This document shows positions 45,400 to 54,263 of a stretch of 57,721 nucleotides of DNA, one piece after another. Origin of the DNA: an uncultured Chitinophagaceae bacterium (lineage in GTDB: Bacteria > Bacteroidota > Bacteroidia > Chitinophagales > Chitinophagaceae); assembly GCA_903830285.1 (NCBI GenBank), contig CAIKTE010000074.1:1-57721 (forward strand), read 5' to 3'. Under the pieces are notes generated by a model. It worked only from the letters and a program-made list of their open reading frames with translations, had not been told where the DNA came from and did no database searches. A program made the position numbers and the translations under genes. Positions within the stretch are counted from its first letter, which is position 1. Every line of letters starts with the position of its first letter.

Positions 45400-45924
45400 T
45401 TATCGCTTAATGATCACCGTTGTGCCAACAGCCATCGTGTTGAAGAGTTGAGTGATGTATTGATTCTTGGTACTTACACAACCCATGGTCCAGTTCTGGT
45501 ATTGGTCAATTGCAAAATCTTCATGCGGCCAAGTGCCGTGTATACCGATCTCTCCACCTATTTCTGCATTGGCCGGAATTTTGCCTTCTGCTTTCCGTAC
45601 ATTGAATTTTTGAATACTTTCCTCATTGGGATAATCGAGGGCTAAAAATTTATTCCATTTCGGATGCGGTCTTTTGGAAGCGATATGAAAAGTTCCTTCG
45701 GGTGTTTTCCTGTCGCCCTTCATCATTTTATCGCCCAGGTCTTTATTGCCGAAAACAACCGGATAAATAATGAGTGGGTTATCATTGGCATCAAAAACAG
45801 TCATCTCATATGTATGCTTCTCGATCACAATATAATAATCAGTGCTACCTGCATGAGTTGGTTTGAATGAAGTATTGACGGTAAAAAGAATTGCAACCAA
45901 GAGAAAAGCAGGAAATCGTTTCAT
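45400..45924 (-). CDS. L,D-transpeptidase (YkuD), exported
   Basis: 174 residues with a Sec signal. The YkuD active site is His129 (IGIHGTW) and Cys149 (WTMGCVSTKNQ), where the usual SHGC is MGC. The enzyme cross-links peptidoglycan or attaches lipoproteins to it, using D-amino-acid-containing tetrapeptides. RKTPEGTFHIASKR is also typical of the family. Confidence 0.88.
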   Translation of the reverse strand: MKRFPAFLLVAILFTVNTSFKPTHAGSTDYYIVIEKHTYEMTVFDANDNPLIIYPVVFGNKDLGDKMMKGDRKTPEGTFHIASKRPHPKWNKFLALDYPNEESIQKFNVRKAEGKIPANAEIGGEIGIHGTWPHEDFAIDQYQNWTMGCVSTKNQYITQLFNTMAVGTTVIIKR

Positions 45925-46069
45925 ATCAGTTGACTTTTGTTATAAACGAAAACTACGGTAAAATGGTATGTAAGAAATGTTGTTTTGCAAATAATTATCA
46001 TAATGAAAAATAAAAGTAGCCCATTATAGTTGTTTGCAGACTTTCTTGAACCTGATCCCGGATTTCTTC

Positions 46070-46106
46070 AAGAGTTGCCAACCTTGAAAAGGTTGGCAAC
46101 TCTTTG
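46070..46106. terminator. Strong hairpin terminator downstream of the DUF4406-NudK operon
   Basis: A 15-bp stem, AGAGTTGCCAACCTT (46071-46085) and AAGGTTGGCAACTCT (46089-46103), loop GAA, then TTTG. On the minus strand it follows the DUF4406 gene. Confidence 0.75.
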
Positions 46107-46140
46107 TATGGCTATTGCAATGCTGCACATATTCTGAATA

Positions 46141-46518
46141 TCATTTTGCAACAAGAGGGATCTCATCCTGAGAATTGAATATTATTTTTCCTTTCGCTCT
46201 TCCAGTGCTGATCATTTCATCTGCTCCTTTTGATGGACCGCCAATTCGTAACACCGCATCACAATTATCGATGAGTTGTATTGCAATAGGATGAAATATT
46301 TCATTGAATGGGGCATCGCCAATTTGTTTGGAACCTGCAGCTTCAACTAATGGTAATGCAAACCATTCGCCTAATACCGGAAGATGTCCCATACGGTAGA
46401 TCAGCAATGCAACGTCGGTCATATGTTTCACATTCGCCGCGATCAATACAGGGTCATCATTCGTTCCCGAACGATAAGGACCCGCAACAAGTATCATCAA
46501 TGATTGTTGATTTTTCAT
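46141..46518 (-). CDS. DUF4406 (nucleoside 2-deoxyribosyltransferase-like) protein
   Basis: 125 residues. [16 protein letters not shown] at the start, [14 protein letters not shown] and [18 protein letters not shown] match the Rossmann-like DUF4406/deoxyribosyltransferase fold. It overlaps the NudK gene by 4 bp (ATGA), so it is translationally coupled to a Nudix hydrolase. Together they suggest clearance of modified or excess nucleotides; this is inferred from the pairing. Confidence 0.75.
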   Translation of the reverse strand: MKNQQSLMILVAGPYRSGTNDDPVLIAANVKHMTDVALLIYRMGHLPVLGEWFALPLVEAAGSKQIGDAPFNEIFHPIAIQLIDNCDAVLRIGGPSKGADEMISTGRAKGKIIFNSQDEIPLVAK

Positions 46519-47096
46519 GATAAAAGATCATTTAGTTTAGCATATTGCAGCAACATGATCGTTTTGCCGTCTTTTATTTCACCGGTATCGATCATCTGTA
46601 CTGCTTTGTCAAATGGCAATTCGAGCACTTCAATATCTTCCTGTTCATGTTCAATACCGCCACCTTCATTTACTTTCATGAATGCTGCGTATTCTGCAAC
46701 AAAGAAATAAAGGATCTCTGTTACAGATCCGGGCGACATATAAGCTTCAAAGATCTTACGAACATCAGAGATCTTATAACCTGTTTCTTCTTCTGTTTCT
46801 CTTTTGATACAATCCTCTGCATTGTCTTTATCTAACAACCCTGCACAGGTTTCGATCAACATACCTGATTCATTTCCATTCACAAAAGAAGGCAAACGGA
46901 ATTGCCTGGTAAGAATAACAGTCTTCTGTTCTTTATTGTATAATAAAATGGTAGCACCGTTACCCCTGTCATAGGCTTCACGGGTTTGCGTTTGCACAGT
47001 ACCGTCTTTTTGTAAGAATTCGTAGGTAATTTTTCTGAGTGTGTACCAGTTATCTGAAAGGATCTCAGTCTTAATGATTTTGGCAGCAATGGTCAT
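46515..47096 (-). CDS. nudK: Nudix hydrolase, NudK-like (GDP-mannose/ADP-sugar pyrophosphatase type)
   Basis: 193 residues from the ATG at 47096; a TTG start farther upstream adds 30 residues without homology. The Nudix box is in [20 protein letters not shown] and ends TGYKI, the form seen in NudK-type GDP-mannose hydrolases, with one residue fewer between the Gly and Arg than the general box. [19 protein letters not shown] is also typical. It hydrolyses nucleoside diphosphate sugars. First gene of a two-gene operon with the DUF4406 gene. Confidence 0.85.
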   Translation of the reverse strand: MTIAAKIIKTEILSDNWYTLRKITYEFLQKDGTVQTQTREAYDRGNGATILLYNKEQKTVILTRQFRLPSFVNGNESGMLIETCAGLLDKDNAEDCIKRETEEETGYKISDVRKIFEAYMSPGSVTEILYFFVAEYAAFMKVNEGGGIEHEQEDIEVLELPFDKAVQMIDTGEIKDGKTIMLLQYAKLNDLLS

Positions 47097-47175
47097 GCGC
47101 AAACAATTTTTTGTATTGCACAAATCTCTGTTTTCAAAATATTGTTTGCAATATTTGAATGTTAAACATCTGCCA

Positions 47176-47203
47176 AACAAAAACACCTCCTGGAAAGGAG
47201 GTG
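47176..47203 (-). terminator. Rho-independent terminator after the sigma/anti-sigma/OMP operon
   Basis: Stem CACCTCC (47184-47190) and GGAGGTG (47197-47203), loop TGGAAA. On the minus strand it is followed by TTTTTGTTT, 33 bp after the stop at 47237. Confidence 0.75.
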
Positions 47204-47236
47204 CACCTAAACAATAGGAGAAAAATTATTTCAGGA

Positions 47237-48112
47237 TCACCAGTTGCTGAATCGAATTCCTATAGCATAAGGAAACTGTTCTACACCCGTACTTTCTTTA
47301 TGCAAAGCATTAAAACTATAACTGCCGTACAATCTGATCGGGCCTAAGCCAAGTTCTGTAATAGCAGCCAAACGCCAGGGTTGTAAGCCAAGGTCTCCAT
47401 GATATTTTTGTTTACCTCTTTCACCACTGATCTGTTTTCCATGATCCCCAACCAGGTATCCTGCACTTACGCCAGCACTTATACTGAAACCGTTACGATT
47501 GTGGGGAGCCGTATTGAAATTGAGCATAAGGGGAATGGTTAAATAACCTGCGTATAATTTATCCTTAGAAAAACCGATCGTGTCATTGAACACATGTGCT
47601 ACGGGATCGCTGCGATAACTTAAATTATGATCGTACCTGAAATTATACATCTCCAGACCAAAACCATATTTCAGATTCAATGTGTGTTTAGAGATATTGA
47701 GTTTTTGCATGAACAGCCAGATGTTTACATTGGATGATTTTCCGGTATTCAAAGAAAAACTGTTCTGTGTAACAGGAGATCCGTGTACTGTTGTTAAATA
47801 ACCCATTGACTGAGCCGCAGTATAATTTGTATTATCGCGCACATTGGTAAAGCCCAGATCGAAGATCCACCAATTGGTACTGATATTACTATTCTTCCTT
47901 TTTTTATGACTGGAATAAAAGGGGGTGTTGATATTGATCACAGTATGTTCATTATTGATGTCAACTGTTGTCGTTGTGCTTGATTTTTTCTTAACGATAA
48001 CAAAATTGCCTACTTTAATGGTATCAGGATTCGCAGTAGCGCTACTGTCATTTTGCGCAATGCCTGCAGATGAAAATAATAGGGCTGCTATTAATACTGG
48101 CCAGCGGTTCAT
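47237..48112 (-). CDS. Outer membrane beta-barrel protein, porin-like
   Basis: 291 residues with a signal peptide (SSAGIAQ). After a Ser/Thr-rich linker the chain has alternating strands ending in an aromatic residue (AIGIRFSNW), as in small outer membrane beta-barrels. It is the third gene of the operon with the ECF sigma factor and anti-sigma protein and is likely controlled by them. The ligand or stress sensed is unknown. Confidence 0.7.
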   Translation of the reverse strand: MNRWPVLIAALLFSSAGIAQNDSSATANPDTIKVGNFVIVKKKSSTTTTVDINNEHTVININTPFYSSHKKRKNSNISTNWWIFDLGFTNVRDNTNYTAAQSMGYLTTVHGSPVTQNSFSLNTGKSSNVNIWLFMQKLNISKHTLNLKYGFGLEMYNFRYDHNLSYRSDPVAHVFNDTIGFSKDKLYAGYLTIPLMLNFNTAPHNRNGFSISAGVSAGYLVGDHGKQISGERGKQKYHGDLGLQPWRLAAITELGLGPIRLYGSYSFNALHKESTGVEQFPYAIGIRFSNW

Positions 48113-48134
48113 ATATTCTTTGTTTTAAGGATTA

Positions 48135-49220
48135 TTATTTCAATGATTTTGTGTCGACGGAAAAATTTGCTATGGCAAGTTTTCCATCTTCATCTTTTGA
48201 CCTGGAAAAAACATGACTGGCTCTTTTAAAGAAACCTACCAATTTGTCTTTGTTCACTTCTATGTTTCCGATATAGATGTTATTTCTTCTTTCATCCTGT
48301 TCTGTGTCCAACTCTTTATAGACGGTTTGCTGATTTAGATTTTTTTCTTCAGTATCTGCCATGCTTGTATTGCTGTTAGATAGTGGCTTATCCAGAGCAT
48401 TGAACATATCGGTATTGCCTTTGGAAATAGTAACAGGTGCTTGGGCAATAGCATTTTCCGGTACGGGTTCTTTTGATGGATTTTTTATATCAGCAGTGCT
48501 GTTAGCTGCTATGCTATTTTTTTCGCTTACCGATGTTATTATTGTTCGCTTAGACTCCACTGCCTGCAGTTTCTTTTCACTATTGTATTTTAAGGCAACA
48601 GAAGAATTGTCAGGAGATTGAATGATTGGAGTCGCTTCATTATTCTTTACATGAGCGTTATCATCAACAGGGTTTACAGTTTTGTTGTTTGTTGATGCCA
48701 TTTCATTATTTGATCTGTTGTTGAAAGGGATCACGGTCCATACCAAAACAGCAAAGCCAATGATCGCAGCCGCAACAGCTAATCGAGTCCAGCTAAAATA
48801 AATAACGGGCTTTTCTTCTTTTCTGTATAAGGATGATTTATCAGGGAATGCAATAGTTTCAGGCGTTAATATTGTTTGCTTTAATAAAGTAAATGCTTGT
48901 TGTAATTGCGGATGCTGCAATACAAAAAGTTCTGTTTCCCTTTTCTCTTCTTCAGTCAATTCATCATCTGCATACAATAAGAAACGTTCTTCAAAATTCT
49001 GCAAACTCAATTCGTGAGAAGCCGTTTTGTACAAAGAACCTTTATTTTCAAAAACAATGGGTGTTGCATCCAGTTTTGTTTGCTGCAGCATGATGAGTTC
49101 ATGTGCGGTATCGGGATTCTCTTCCATGAACTGTTCAACAGCCTGCCGCTCCTGTGCAGAAAGTTCCCCATCCACATAAAGCAGATAAAGTTCTTCGTAA
49201 TTATTTCTGTTGATGTTCAT
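48135..49220 (-). CDS. Membrane-anchored anti-sigma-like protein with duplicated N-terminal domain
   Basis: 361 residues. Residues about 6-65 and 72-130 are two copies of the same segment: NYEELYLLYVDGELSAQERQ, then NFEERFLLYADDELTEEEKR, each followed by a PxF-K/DxSSLYK-type tail. This recalls anti-sigma factor N-terminal domains without the zinc ligands. A membrane helix spans about 148-167 (TRLAVAAAIIGFAVLVWTVI), and a long periplasmic Ser/Asn/Thr-rich part follows. The gene starts 1 bp after the ECF sigma gene, so it most likely binds and restrains that factor. Confidence 0.8.
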   Translation of the reverse strand: MNINRNNYEELYLLYVDGELSAQERQAVEQFMEENPDTAHELIMLQQTKLDATPIVFENKGSLYKTASHELSLQNFEERFLLYADDELTEEEKRETELFVLQHPQLQQAFTLLKQTILTPETIAFPDKSSLYRKEEKPVIYFSWTRLAVAAAIIGFAVLVWTVIPFNNRSNNEMASTNNKTVNPVDDNAHVKNNEATPIIQSPDNSSVALKYNSEKKLQAVESKRTIITSVSEKNSIAANSTADIKNPSKEPVPENAIAQAPVTISKGNTDMFNALDKPLSNSNTSMADTEEKNLNQQTVYKELDTEQDERRNNIYIGNIEVNKDKLVGFFKRASHVFSRSKDEDGKLAIANFSVDTKSLK

Positions 49221-49221
49221 T

Positions 49222-49707
49222 TTATAAAACGTTTTCAGGACTAACCAAATAATTTCTCAATTGTAACCTTGCCCGGTGCAGATACACTTTCACCTGACTT
49301 GCATTCAATCCCATGATCTCGCCGATCTGTTCATAATTGTATCCTTCATAATCCTTCAACATCACTAAACTCCGCTGTGTTTCATTCAGAAGATTCAATG
49401 CTTCCATCAGGACCTTCTTGGTGTTGGAATTGGTCTGGTGAACAATTCTTGTTCCATCTTCAAATTCCTCTTTCAAAGATATCCTTTTCACTTTTCTGAT
49501 ATGATCGATCATCTGATTATAGGCAACGGTGAACAAAAATGACTTCGATTTGGCATTTTCTACTGTTTCCCGGTTGCGCCATAATTTCTCAAATGCTGTT
49601 TGTACAATATCCTTGGCATCTTCTTCGTGCCGAAGATTCTTGACAATAAACCTGTACACATTGTCAGCATATTGATTTACACATTGATTATACTCTCTAT
49701 CGGTCAT
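49222..49707 (-). CDS. ECF-type RNA polymerase sigma factor
   Basis: 161 residues with sigma region 2 (YADNVYRFIVKNLRHEEDAKD, FLFTVAYNQMIDHIR) and region 4 (LLNETQRSLVMLKDYEGYNYEQIGEIMG). This is the usual length of an ECF sigma factor. It heads the operon with an anti-sigma protein and an outer membrane protein. Confidence 0.9.
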   Translation of the reverse strand: MTDREYNQCVNQYADNVYRFIVKNLRHEEDAKDIVQTAFEKLWRNRETVENAKSKSFLFTVAYNQMIDHIRKVKRISLKEEFEDGTRIVHQTNSNTKKVLMEALNLLNETQRSLVMLKDYEGYNYEQIGEIMGLNASQVKVYLHRARLQLRNYLVSPENVL

Positions 49708-49781
49708 AAACAGCAGGAAATTTCAGAATGTTTGCTTTGTATTAGTTATACGTTGCAGGGCAAAATTAGTTACAATACAAA

Positions 49782-49809
49782 GAAAAAAAATCCCGCCCCG
49801 AGGCAGGAT
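49782..49809 (-). terminator. Rho-independent terminator after the Cys-rich peptide gene
   Basis: On the minus strand an 8-bp stem (ATCCTGCC/GGCGGGAT, one G-T pair, loop TCGG) is followed by seven T. It begins 4 bp after the stop at 49813. The terminator supports this small gene being real. Confidence 0.75.
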
Positions 49810-49812
49810 CAG

Positions 49813-50025
49813 TTATTTATAAACGGCGGCAATCAGCGTATTGACGGGATTATAGAAAACATTTTCCGAATTATCTGTGGTCTGCTTAGTGGATTTGCAG
49901 TTCTTCCCGCAGCAGGCATCAGGTTTGGCGCATTGTTTTTGGGAATGGTTCTTATCTAAAAATGCGATAGCTGTAATGGCGAAAACTGTACAAATGCCTA
50001 ATTGGAACAAATATCTTGATTTCAT
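49813..50025 (-). CDS. Small Cys-rich exported protein
   Basis: 70 residues from the ATG at 50025 (a TTG at 50064 is upstream of the likely promoter). One N-terminal membrane or signal helix is followed by QKQCAKPDACCGKNCKSTKQ, four Cys in 11 residues. No family is recognised. The CxxxxxCCxxxC spacing could bind metal or form disulfides. Direct repeats of the two-component regulon lie 63 bp upstream, and a terminator follows, so it is a separate regulated unit near the response regulator gene. Confidence 0.6.
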   Translation of the reverse strand: MKSRYLFQLGICTVFAITAIAFLDKNHSQKQCAKPDACCGKNCKSTKQTTDNSENVFYNPVNTLIAAVYK

Positions 50026-50087
50026 AAACAGCGGTTTGGACTTGTTAGACGAAATTAATTCCAAAATGTTACAGTCGTATGAGATAA

Positions 50088-50114
50088 AAGTTAAATAAGG
50101 TTAAATAAAGTTTC
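50088..50114 (-). promoter_or_regulatory. 10-bp-phased repeats upstream of the Cys-rich peptide gene
   Basis: In the direction of the gene (minus strand): GAAACTT (50114-50108), TTAACCT (50104-50098), TTAACTT (50094-50088). The copies step by 10 bp, as in OmpR/PhoB-type sites. A -7-like ACATTTTG lies at 50069-50062. Confidence 0.5.
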
Positions 50115-50132
50115 CAACCCTGGCATTCAGTT

Positions 50133-50816
50133 CTAAAATGTAAACCGATAACCTACGCCTTTTATAGTAATGATCTCCAGGGAAGCATCTTCTTTAAAAT
50201 AACTCCTCAGTTTGGTGATATAAACATCTAGGTTACGGCTATTAAAAAATGAATCATTCCCCCAGATATGATTCAACACATCTTTTCTGTCAATGATCGT
50301 ATTGCGGTGCTGAAACAAGAATTTGAGCAATTCGCTTTCGCGATAGGATAATTTGCGTTCCTCGTTTTTGATCGAGAGGATCTGTTTGTTGAGATGAAAA
50401 CTATAGCTGCCCAAAGAAAGTGTTTCTCCGCCGGGGGTGAAAGTCTCTTCTTTTTTTACACGCAATAAATGCTCGATCCTCACAATTAATTCTTCCATGC
50501 TGAAGGGCTTACGGATATAATCATTACCTCCTGTTTTAAATCCTTTCACCACATCTTCCGTTTGTGTTTTTGCCGTTAAGAAAATGATCGGCACATCGCT
50601 GTTCAATTTTCTGATATCTTCTGCCAGTTCAAAACCATTGCGATTTGGAAGCATGATATCCAGTACGCAGATATCCGGTTGAAGTTGGAAAAATGCCGGC
50701 ATCACTTTAGCACCATCCGTTTCCATGGCAACTTCAAAACCGCGGCCCTCCAAAGTCTCTTTTACGATCTTGCCGAGAAACAATTCATCTTCCACATACA
50801 AAATTCGGATACTCAT
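50133..50816 (-). CDS. OmpR/PhoB-family response regulator
   Basis: 227 residues. The receiver domain has the acidic pair near residues 9-10, the phosphorylated Asp53 (ICVLDIMLPN) and Lys in FLTAK. The DNA-binding winged helix is at 130-227 (LSYRESELLKFLFQHRNTII, RNLDVYITKLRSYF, IKGVGYRF). Its start overlaps the kinase stop by 4 bp (ATGA), so the two are coupled. It probably binds the TTAACCT direct repeats found upstream of neighbouring genes. Confidence 0.93.
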   Translation of the reverse strand: MSIRILYVEDELFLGKIVKETLEGRGFEVAMETDGAKVMPAFFQLQPDICVLDIMLPNRNGFELAEDIRKLNSDVPIIFLTAKTQTEDVVKGFKTGGNDYIRKPFSMEELIVRIEHLLRVKKEETFTPGGETLSLGSYSFHLNKQILSIKNEERKLSYRESELLKFLFQHRNTIIDRKDVLNHIWGNDSFFNSRNLDVYITKLRSYFKEDASLEIITIKGVGYRFTF

Positions 50817-52474
50817 AATTTGAATGCTTTTTTAATGATTTTCCGGTTATTGCCATAATCGATCACATCAGATTCTTTGTAGGGAAAGTATACTGTGAAC
50901 TTACTTCCCTTGCCCAATTCACTTTCAACAGTAATGAAACCCTGATGTCTTTTGGCAATATGTGAAACATAACTCAAACCCAAACCATAGCCCTTCGTAT
51001 TATGGTGATCGCCACTGGGCACACGGAAAAACTTATCGAATATCTTTTCTTTGTATTCGCCAGCAATACCAATACCATTATCCTTTACACTCAATTCAAT
51101 ATGTTCGGCTTTTGATTGTAAGCAAACATCGATCTGCGGATCTTCCTTACTGTACTTCAGTGCATTGTCGAGTAAATTATAGATCACACTGGTGATATGT
51201 AATTTATCTGCCTCAATTTTAAAATTTTCACCTTCTGTTTCAAATCTTACCCGCGCATTAGTTTTTTCAAATTGCAGTTTCATGGTATTGATCACATCTT
51301 CCACCAATTGTTTGCAATCGAACCATTCTTTCTTTAATTCTATCTCCTTATTCTCAAAAACAGAAAGCTTCAATACTTTATCGACCAGTAAACTGAGTCT
51401 TTGTAATTCGGCCGCAGAAATATCAAGGTATTCTTTTGTACGCTCTGCACTTTGTATACCTCCGAAATTTCTCAATGCTTCTACAGCCACAGTAACAGTG
51501 GCGATGGGTGTCTTTAATTCATGTGTGATATTGCTGATGAATTCATCCTTCATATCAGCCAGCCTTTTTTGTACCAGTAGATTCCTGTAAATGCTGATAA
51601 AAGAAATTGTTGTAAAAAGAATCAGCAACAAGGATAGAATTATTTGAGGGGATATCTTTTTTACAACAAACCAAAACGGATCTTCAAACACTGCCTGATA
51701 AGTAATGGGCCTGATAAACCCAACCCTTACAGGATTCGTGTGCAGTCTGCGTGTTGTGTCAGTCAATATTTCATTGTAAGAAGTATCCTTGTTAATTGTA
51801 TAAACAAGATGATGGGCGGATGCAGCCATTAATCTTTTCTGAAATGCAGAATCTATTCTTCTCACAGGAATGCTGTCATTGATGGAATGTGCATTTTGAA
51901 TGGCATCCTTTATCGTAAAAGAAAGTTTTAAACCTTTTTTATCTTTTCCTCTGATATCAATTGATTCATCGGAACTGAATATTTTATGACCGGAAGTTGT
52001 GACCACCACTTTTCTTCCTTTCTGCATATTTATTTTGATCAGCGAATCCAATTGTTCGGCTTTCATAGAGCTATTGTTGCCCGAAGATGAAAAACTGCGA
52101 ACGATGATCATTTGTTTTTTACCGTTCGAATCACTCATATAAGGTCTGCGTTCATGCATTTCATCCGGAGTTGGCCCTCTTTTTTTAAAAGACATAGATT
52201 CTCTGATCTCTTTTTCCGAACCTGAAACATCATTCATTACATCACTCATGAAAACATCGGGTGGAGGAGCAGGCATGCCTTTAAAGAAAAGGGTATCGTT
52301 CCTGAATTTCTCTTCGCGTATCTTATAAATGCTTTCCCTGAATGCGATGTCAACTGTTTTTTTCAATCGATCTTTTTCATCATTGAACAATCGTATCAGC
52401 CAATAACTCTGAAAGGCCGCTATTAAAACAATAGTGGCCGTCATGAATAGTTTGGATAATTTCAGTTTGTTCAT
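50813..52474 (-). CDS. Sensor histidine kinase
   Basis: About 553 residues from the ATG at 52474 (one at 52483 adds three). Two membrane helices, at about 8-26 and about 275-300, enclose a periplasmic sensor of about 250 residues with no recognised fold. The dimerisation helix has the phospho-His near residue 318 (ISNITHELKTPIA), followed by an ATPase domain (NLLDNALKYSK, DNGIGIAGEY, KGYGLGLSYV). It forms an operon with the response regulator and is divergent from the GLPGLI gene. Confidence 0.93.
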   Translation of the reverse strand: MNKLKLSKLFMTATIVLIAAFQSYWLIRLFNDEKDRLKKTVDIAFRESIYKIREEKFRNDTLFFKGMPAPPPDVFMSDVMNDVSGSEKEIRESMSFKKRGPTPDEMHERRPYMSDSNGKKQMIIVRSFSSSGNNSSMKAEQLDSLIKINMQKGRKVVVTTSGHKIFSSDESIDIRGKDKKGLKLSFTIKDAIQNAHSINDSIPVRRIDSAFQKRLMAASAHHLVYTINKDTSYNEILTDTTRRLHTNPVRVGFIRPITYQAVFEDPFWFVVKKISPQIILSLLLILFTTISFISIYRNLLVQKRLADMKDEFISNITHELKTPIATVTVAVEALRNFGGIQSAERTKEYLDISAAELQRLSLLVDKVLKLSVFENKEIELKKEWFDCKQLVEDVINTMKLQFEKTNARVRFETEGENFKIEADKLHITSVIYNLLDNALKYSKEDPQIDVCLQSKAEHIELSVKDNGIGIAGEYKEKIFDKFFRVPSGDHHNTKGYGLGLSYVSHIAKRHQGFITVESELGKGSKFTVYFPYKESDVIDYGNNRKIIKKAFKL

Positions 52475-52522
52475 ATAATGCATAACAAATGTAAATATAC
52501 CTGCAGTCCCCCTGTTTTTTTA

Positions 52523-52577
52523 TTAACCTTAATTAACCTTTATGCAACCGCTGTTAACGCCTGCTCACTTAGCTTTG
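52523..52577 (+). promoter_or_regulatory. Phased TTAACCT repeats and -7 element of the GLPGLI gene
   Basis: TTAACCT occurs at 52523-52529 and 52533-52539, TGCAACC at 52543-52549 and TTAAC at 52554-52558. TAGCTTTG (52570-52577) fits the TAnnTTTG -7 element, 29 bp before the ATG after a short leader. The same TAGCTTTG and repeats occur before the gene at 54316-57135 with the same 27-bp spacing from the nearest copy. The site may also serve the divergent kinase gene. Confidence 0.6.
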
Positions 52578-52598
52578 AACCATAAAATATAGCTCATC

Positions 52599-53417
52599 AT
52601 GAAAAAAATGTTTTTAGTATTTGCAGCTGCAATCAGCCTTTCTGCACTGCAAGCACAAATAAAAGAGGGTACCGTGATCTATGAAAGGAAGATCAATATG
52701 CATAAGATGATACAGGATGAACAAATGCGTGCCATGATGCCCGAATTCAGGACCAGCAAGCATATCCTGCAATTCAGCGACAGTACTTCCCTGTACAAGA
52801 CCATCCCGGAAGACGAAGCACCCGATCCGTTTGAGGGCGGTGGCGGCGGAGGAAACAGAGTGATCATCCGTATGGGCGGTGGTGACGGTGATGAAATCTA
52901 TAAGAATTTTGCTCAATCAAAATCTGTATTGCTGACAGAGCTGGGTGCAAAGACCTATATCATTGAAGACAGTATCCGTACACAAAAATGGAAACTGAGC
53001 GATGAAACAAAAACTATTTTAGGACATAATTGCCATAAAGCAACCACACAGCAAACTGTAATGGGGGGTGGTGTGATGCGCATTAATATCAACGGAAATA
53101 GTCCCGGTGATACAACTAAAAAAATGAACGCACCCAAACCTTCCCAGGTAGATGTTGTTGCATGGTATGCCGATGATATTCAAACACCTGTTGGTCCGGA
53201 AAATAACGGCGGACTGCCCGGTGTGATCCTTCAATTGGATATCAACAGCGGACAAACAGTGTATACTGCAACAGAGATAAAAAAAGAAGTGAATAAAAAA
53301 GATGTGAAGGAACCGACTAAAGGAAAGAAGATCACCAGAGCTGAATTACAGAAAATGCAAATGGAAATGATGAATAATATGAATCATGGCGGCCCCGGCG
53401 GAAGACCTCCTATGTAG
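52599..53417 (+). CDS. GLPGLI-family protein
   Basis: 272 residues with a signal peptide ending LQAQ. KEGTVIYERKINMHK near the start and GGLPGVILQLDI near residue 205 are the family marks; the C-terminal 40 residues are Met/Gly/Pro-rich. GLPGLI proteins are Bacteroidota-specific, exported, and of unknown function. They often lie beside outer membrane receptor-like proteins, as here with the protein at 54316. Its promoter carries the phased repeats of the two-component regulon. Confidence 0.88.
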   Translation: MKKMFLVFAAAISLSALQAQIKEGTVIYERKINMHKMIQDEQMRAMMPEFRTSKHILQFSDSTSLYKTIPEDEAPDPFEGGGGGGNRVIIRMGGGDGDEIYKNFAQSKSVLLTELGAKTYIIEDSIRTQKWKLSDETKTILGHNCHKATTQQTVMGGGVMRININGNSPGDTTKKMNAPKPSQVDVVAWYADDIQTPVGPENNGGLPGVILQLDINSGQTVYTATEIKKEVNKKDVKEPTKGKKITRAELQKMQMEMMNNMNHGGPGGRPPM

Positions 53418-53435
53418 TAGTTGATATGAAATTTA

Positions 53436-53466
53436 AAAAGGCTTCACGAGAGTGAGGCCTTTTTTT
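53436..53466 (+). terminator. Rho-independent terminator of the GLPGLI gene
   Basis: Stem AAAAGGCTTCAC (53436-53447) with GTGAGGCC plus TTTT (53452-53463), loop GAGA, and six or more T. One G-T pair. Confidence 0.8.
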
Positions 53467-53512
53467 AGTGAAATATTTAAAGAAATAGTGTAATACTAAA
53501 TAGGTATTTTTC

Positions 53513-54148
53513 TTAATTAGGGCTATTTGTAAATACATCAATTTCGCAACTTTTTAAGCTGTCAATCTTATTTACGCCAATTCTGCCATAACCTGCATTC
53601 GTAAAGACAGACCACCCTCCAAATTCTACATCGAAATTCATTTCTTTTAATACCTTAACCATTTCTTTTGCAAGAATTTCCGTTTCAGCATCACCCATTG
53701 TGCATAACACTTTTACATGATAATTGCGCGGCAAATTATTCAATAGCCAACTTTTTGAGTTTTCATCTACGTGTCTTTGTTCTTTACCTTTAATAGTTTG
53801 GTTGTAAGTATTGCCTTGTCCACCTTGATTTAAAAAGCCATGATTTATAATAATAGAATCTGATTTTGTCTTCGTTCCTTTTTGGAAATATTGGTTAGTT
53901 ATTTTTTTGTCTTTCGAGAAATCATTATTCAAAACACCTTTATTGTCAATTTTTTGATTAATATCATTATTAGTTTGATTTGAAGAGTCAGAGAGATCAT
54001 TGACAATCATTTTATCAGATTGAATTTTAGAAGGAGTCTCTTCCTTTTTGTTAAAAAGATTGTTAGCAATATAGCCGAATGAGAGAATAATAATTCCTAT
54101 AATTCCCCCTATCAACTTGTCTTTATTCTTCTCTGATAAAAATGGCAT
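53513..54148 (-). CDS. Hypothetical single-span membrane protein
   Basis: 211 residues: one membrane helix at about 12-30, a low-complexity Asn/Ser/Lys linker (about 35-125), and a C-terminal globular part of about 75 residues (NYHVKVLCTMGDAETEILAK, VLKEMNFDVEFGGWSVFTNA). The globular part resembles a small Rossmann-like alpha/beta domain that I have seen in uncharacterised bacterial proteins, but I cannot name it. It appears to stand alone, between the GLPGLI gene and the outer membrane protein gene. Its AT-richness exceeds that of its neighbours, which may indicate transfer. Confidence 0.6.
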   Translation of the reverse strand: MPFLSEKNKDKLIGGIIGIIILSFGYIANNLFNKKEETPSKIQSDKMIVNDLSDSSNQTNNDINQKIDNKGVLNNDFSKDKKITNQYFQKGTKTKSDSIIINHGFLNQGGQGNTYNQTIKGKEQRHVDENSKSWLLNNLPRNYHVKVLCTMGDAETEILAKEMVKVLKEMNFDVEFGGWSVFTNAGYGRIGVNKIDSLKSCEIDVFTNSPN

Positions 54149-54263
54149 ACAATACTATTTTATATAAAGTTACAAATCCTTAATAACATATATTAATAAT
54201 AGGGTATTTTAAACCTAAATAATAAGATTTTTACTTATAATGATCTATAATGTCAACTAAATA

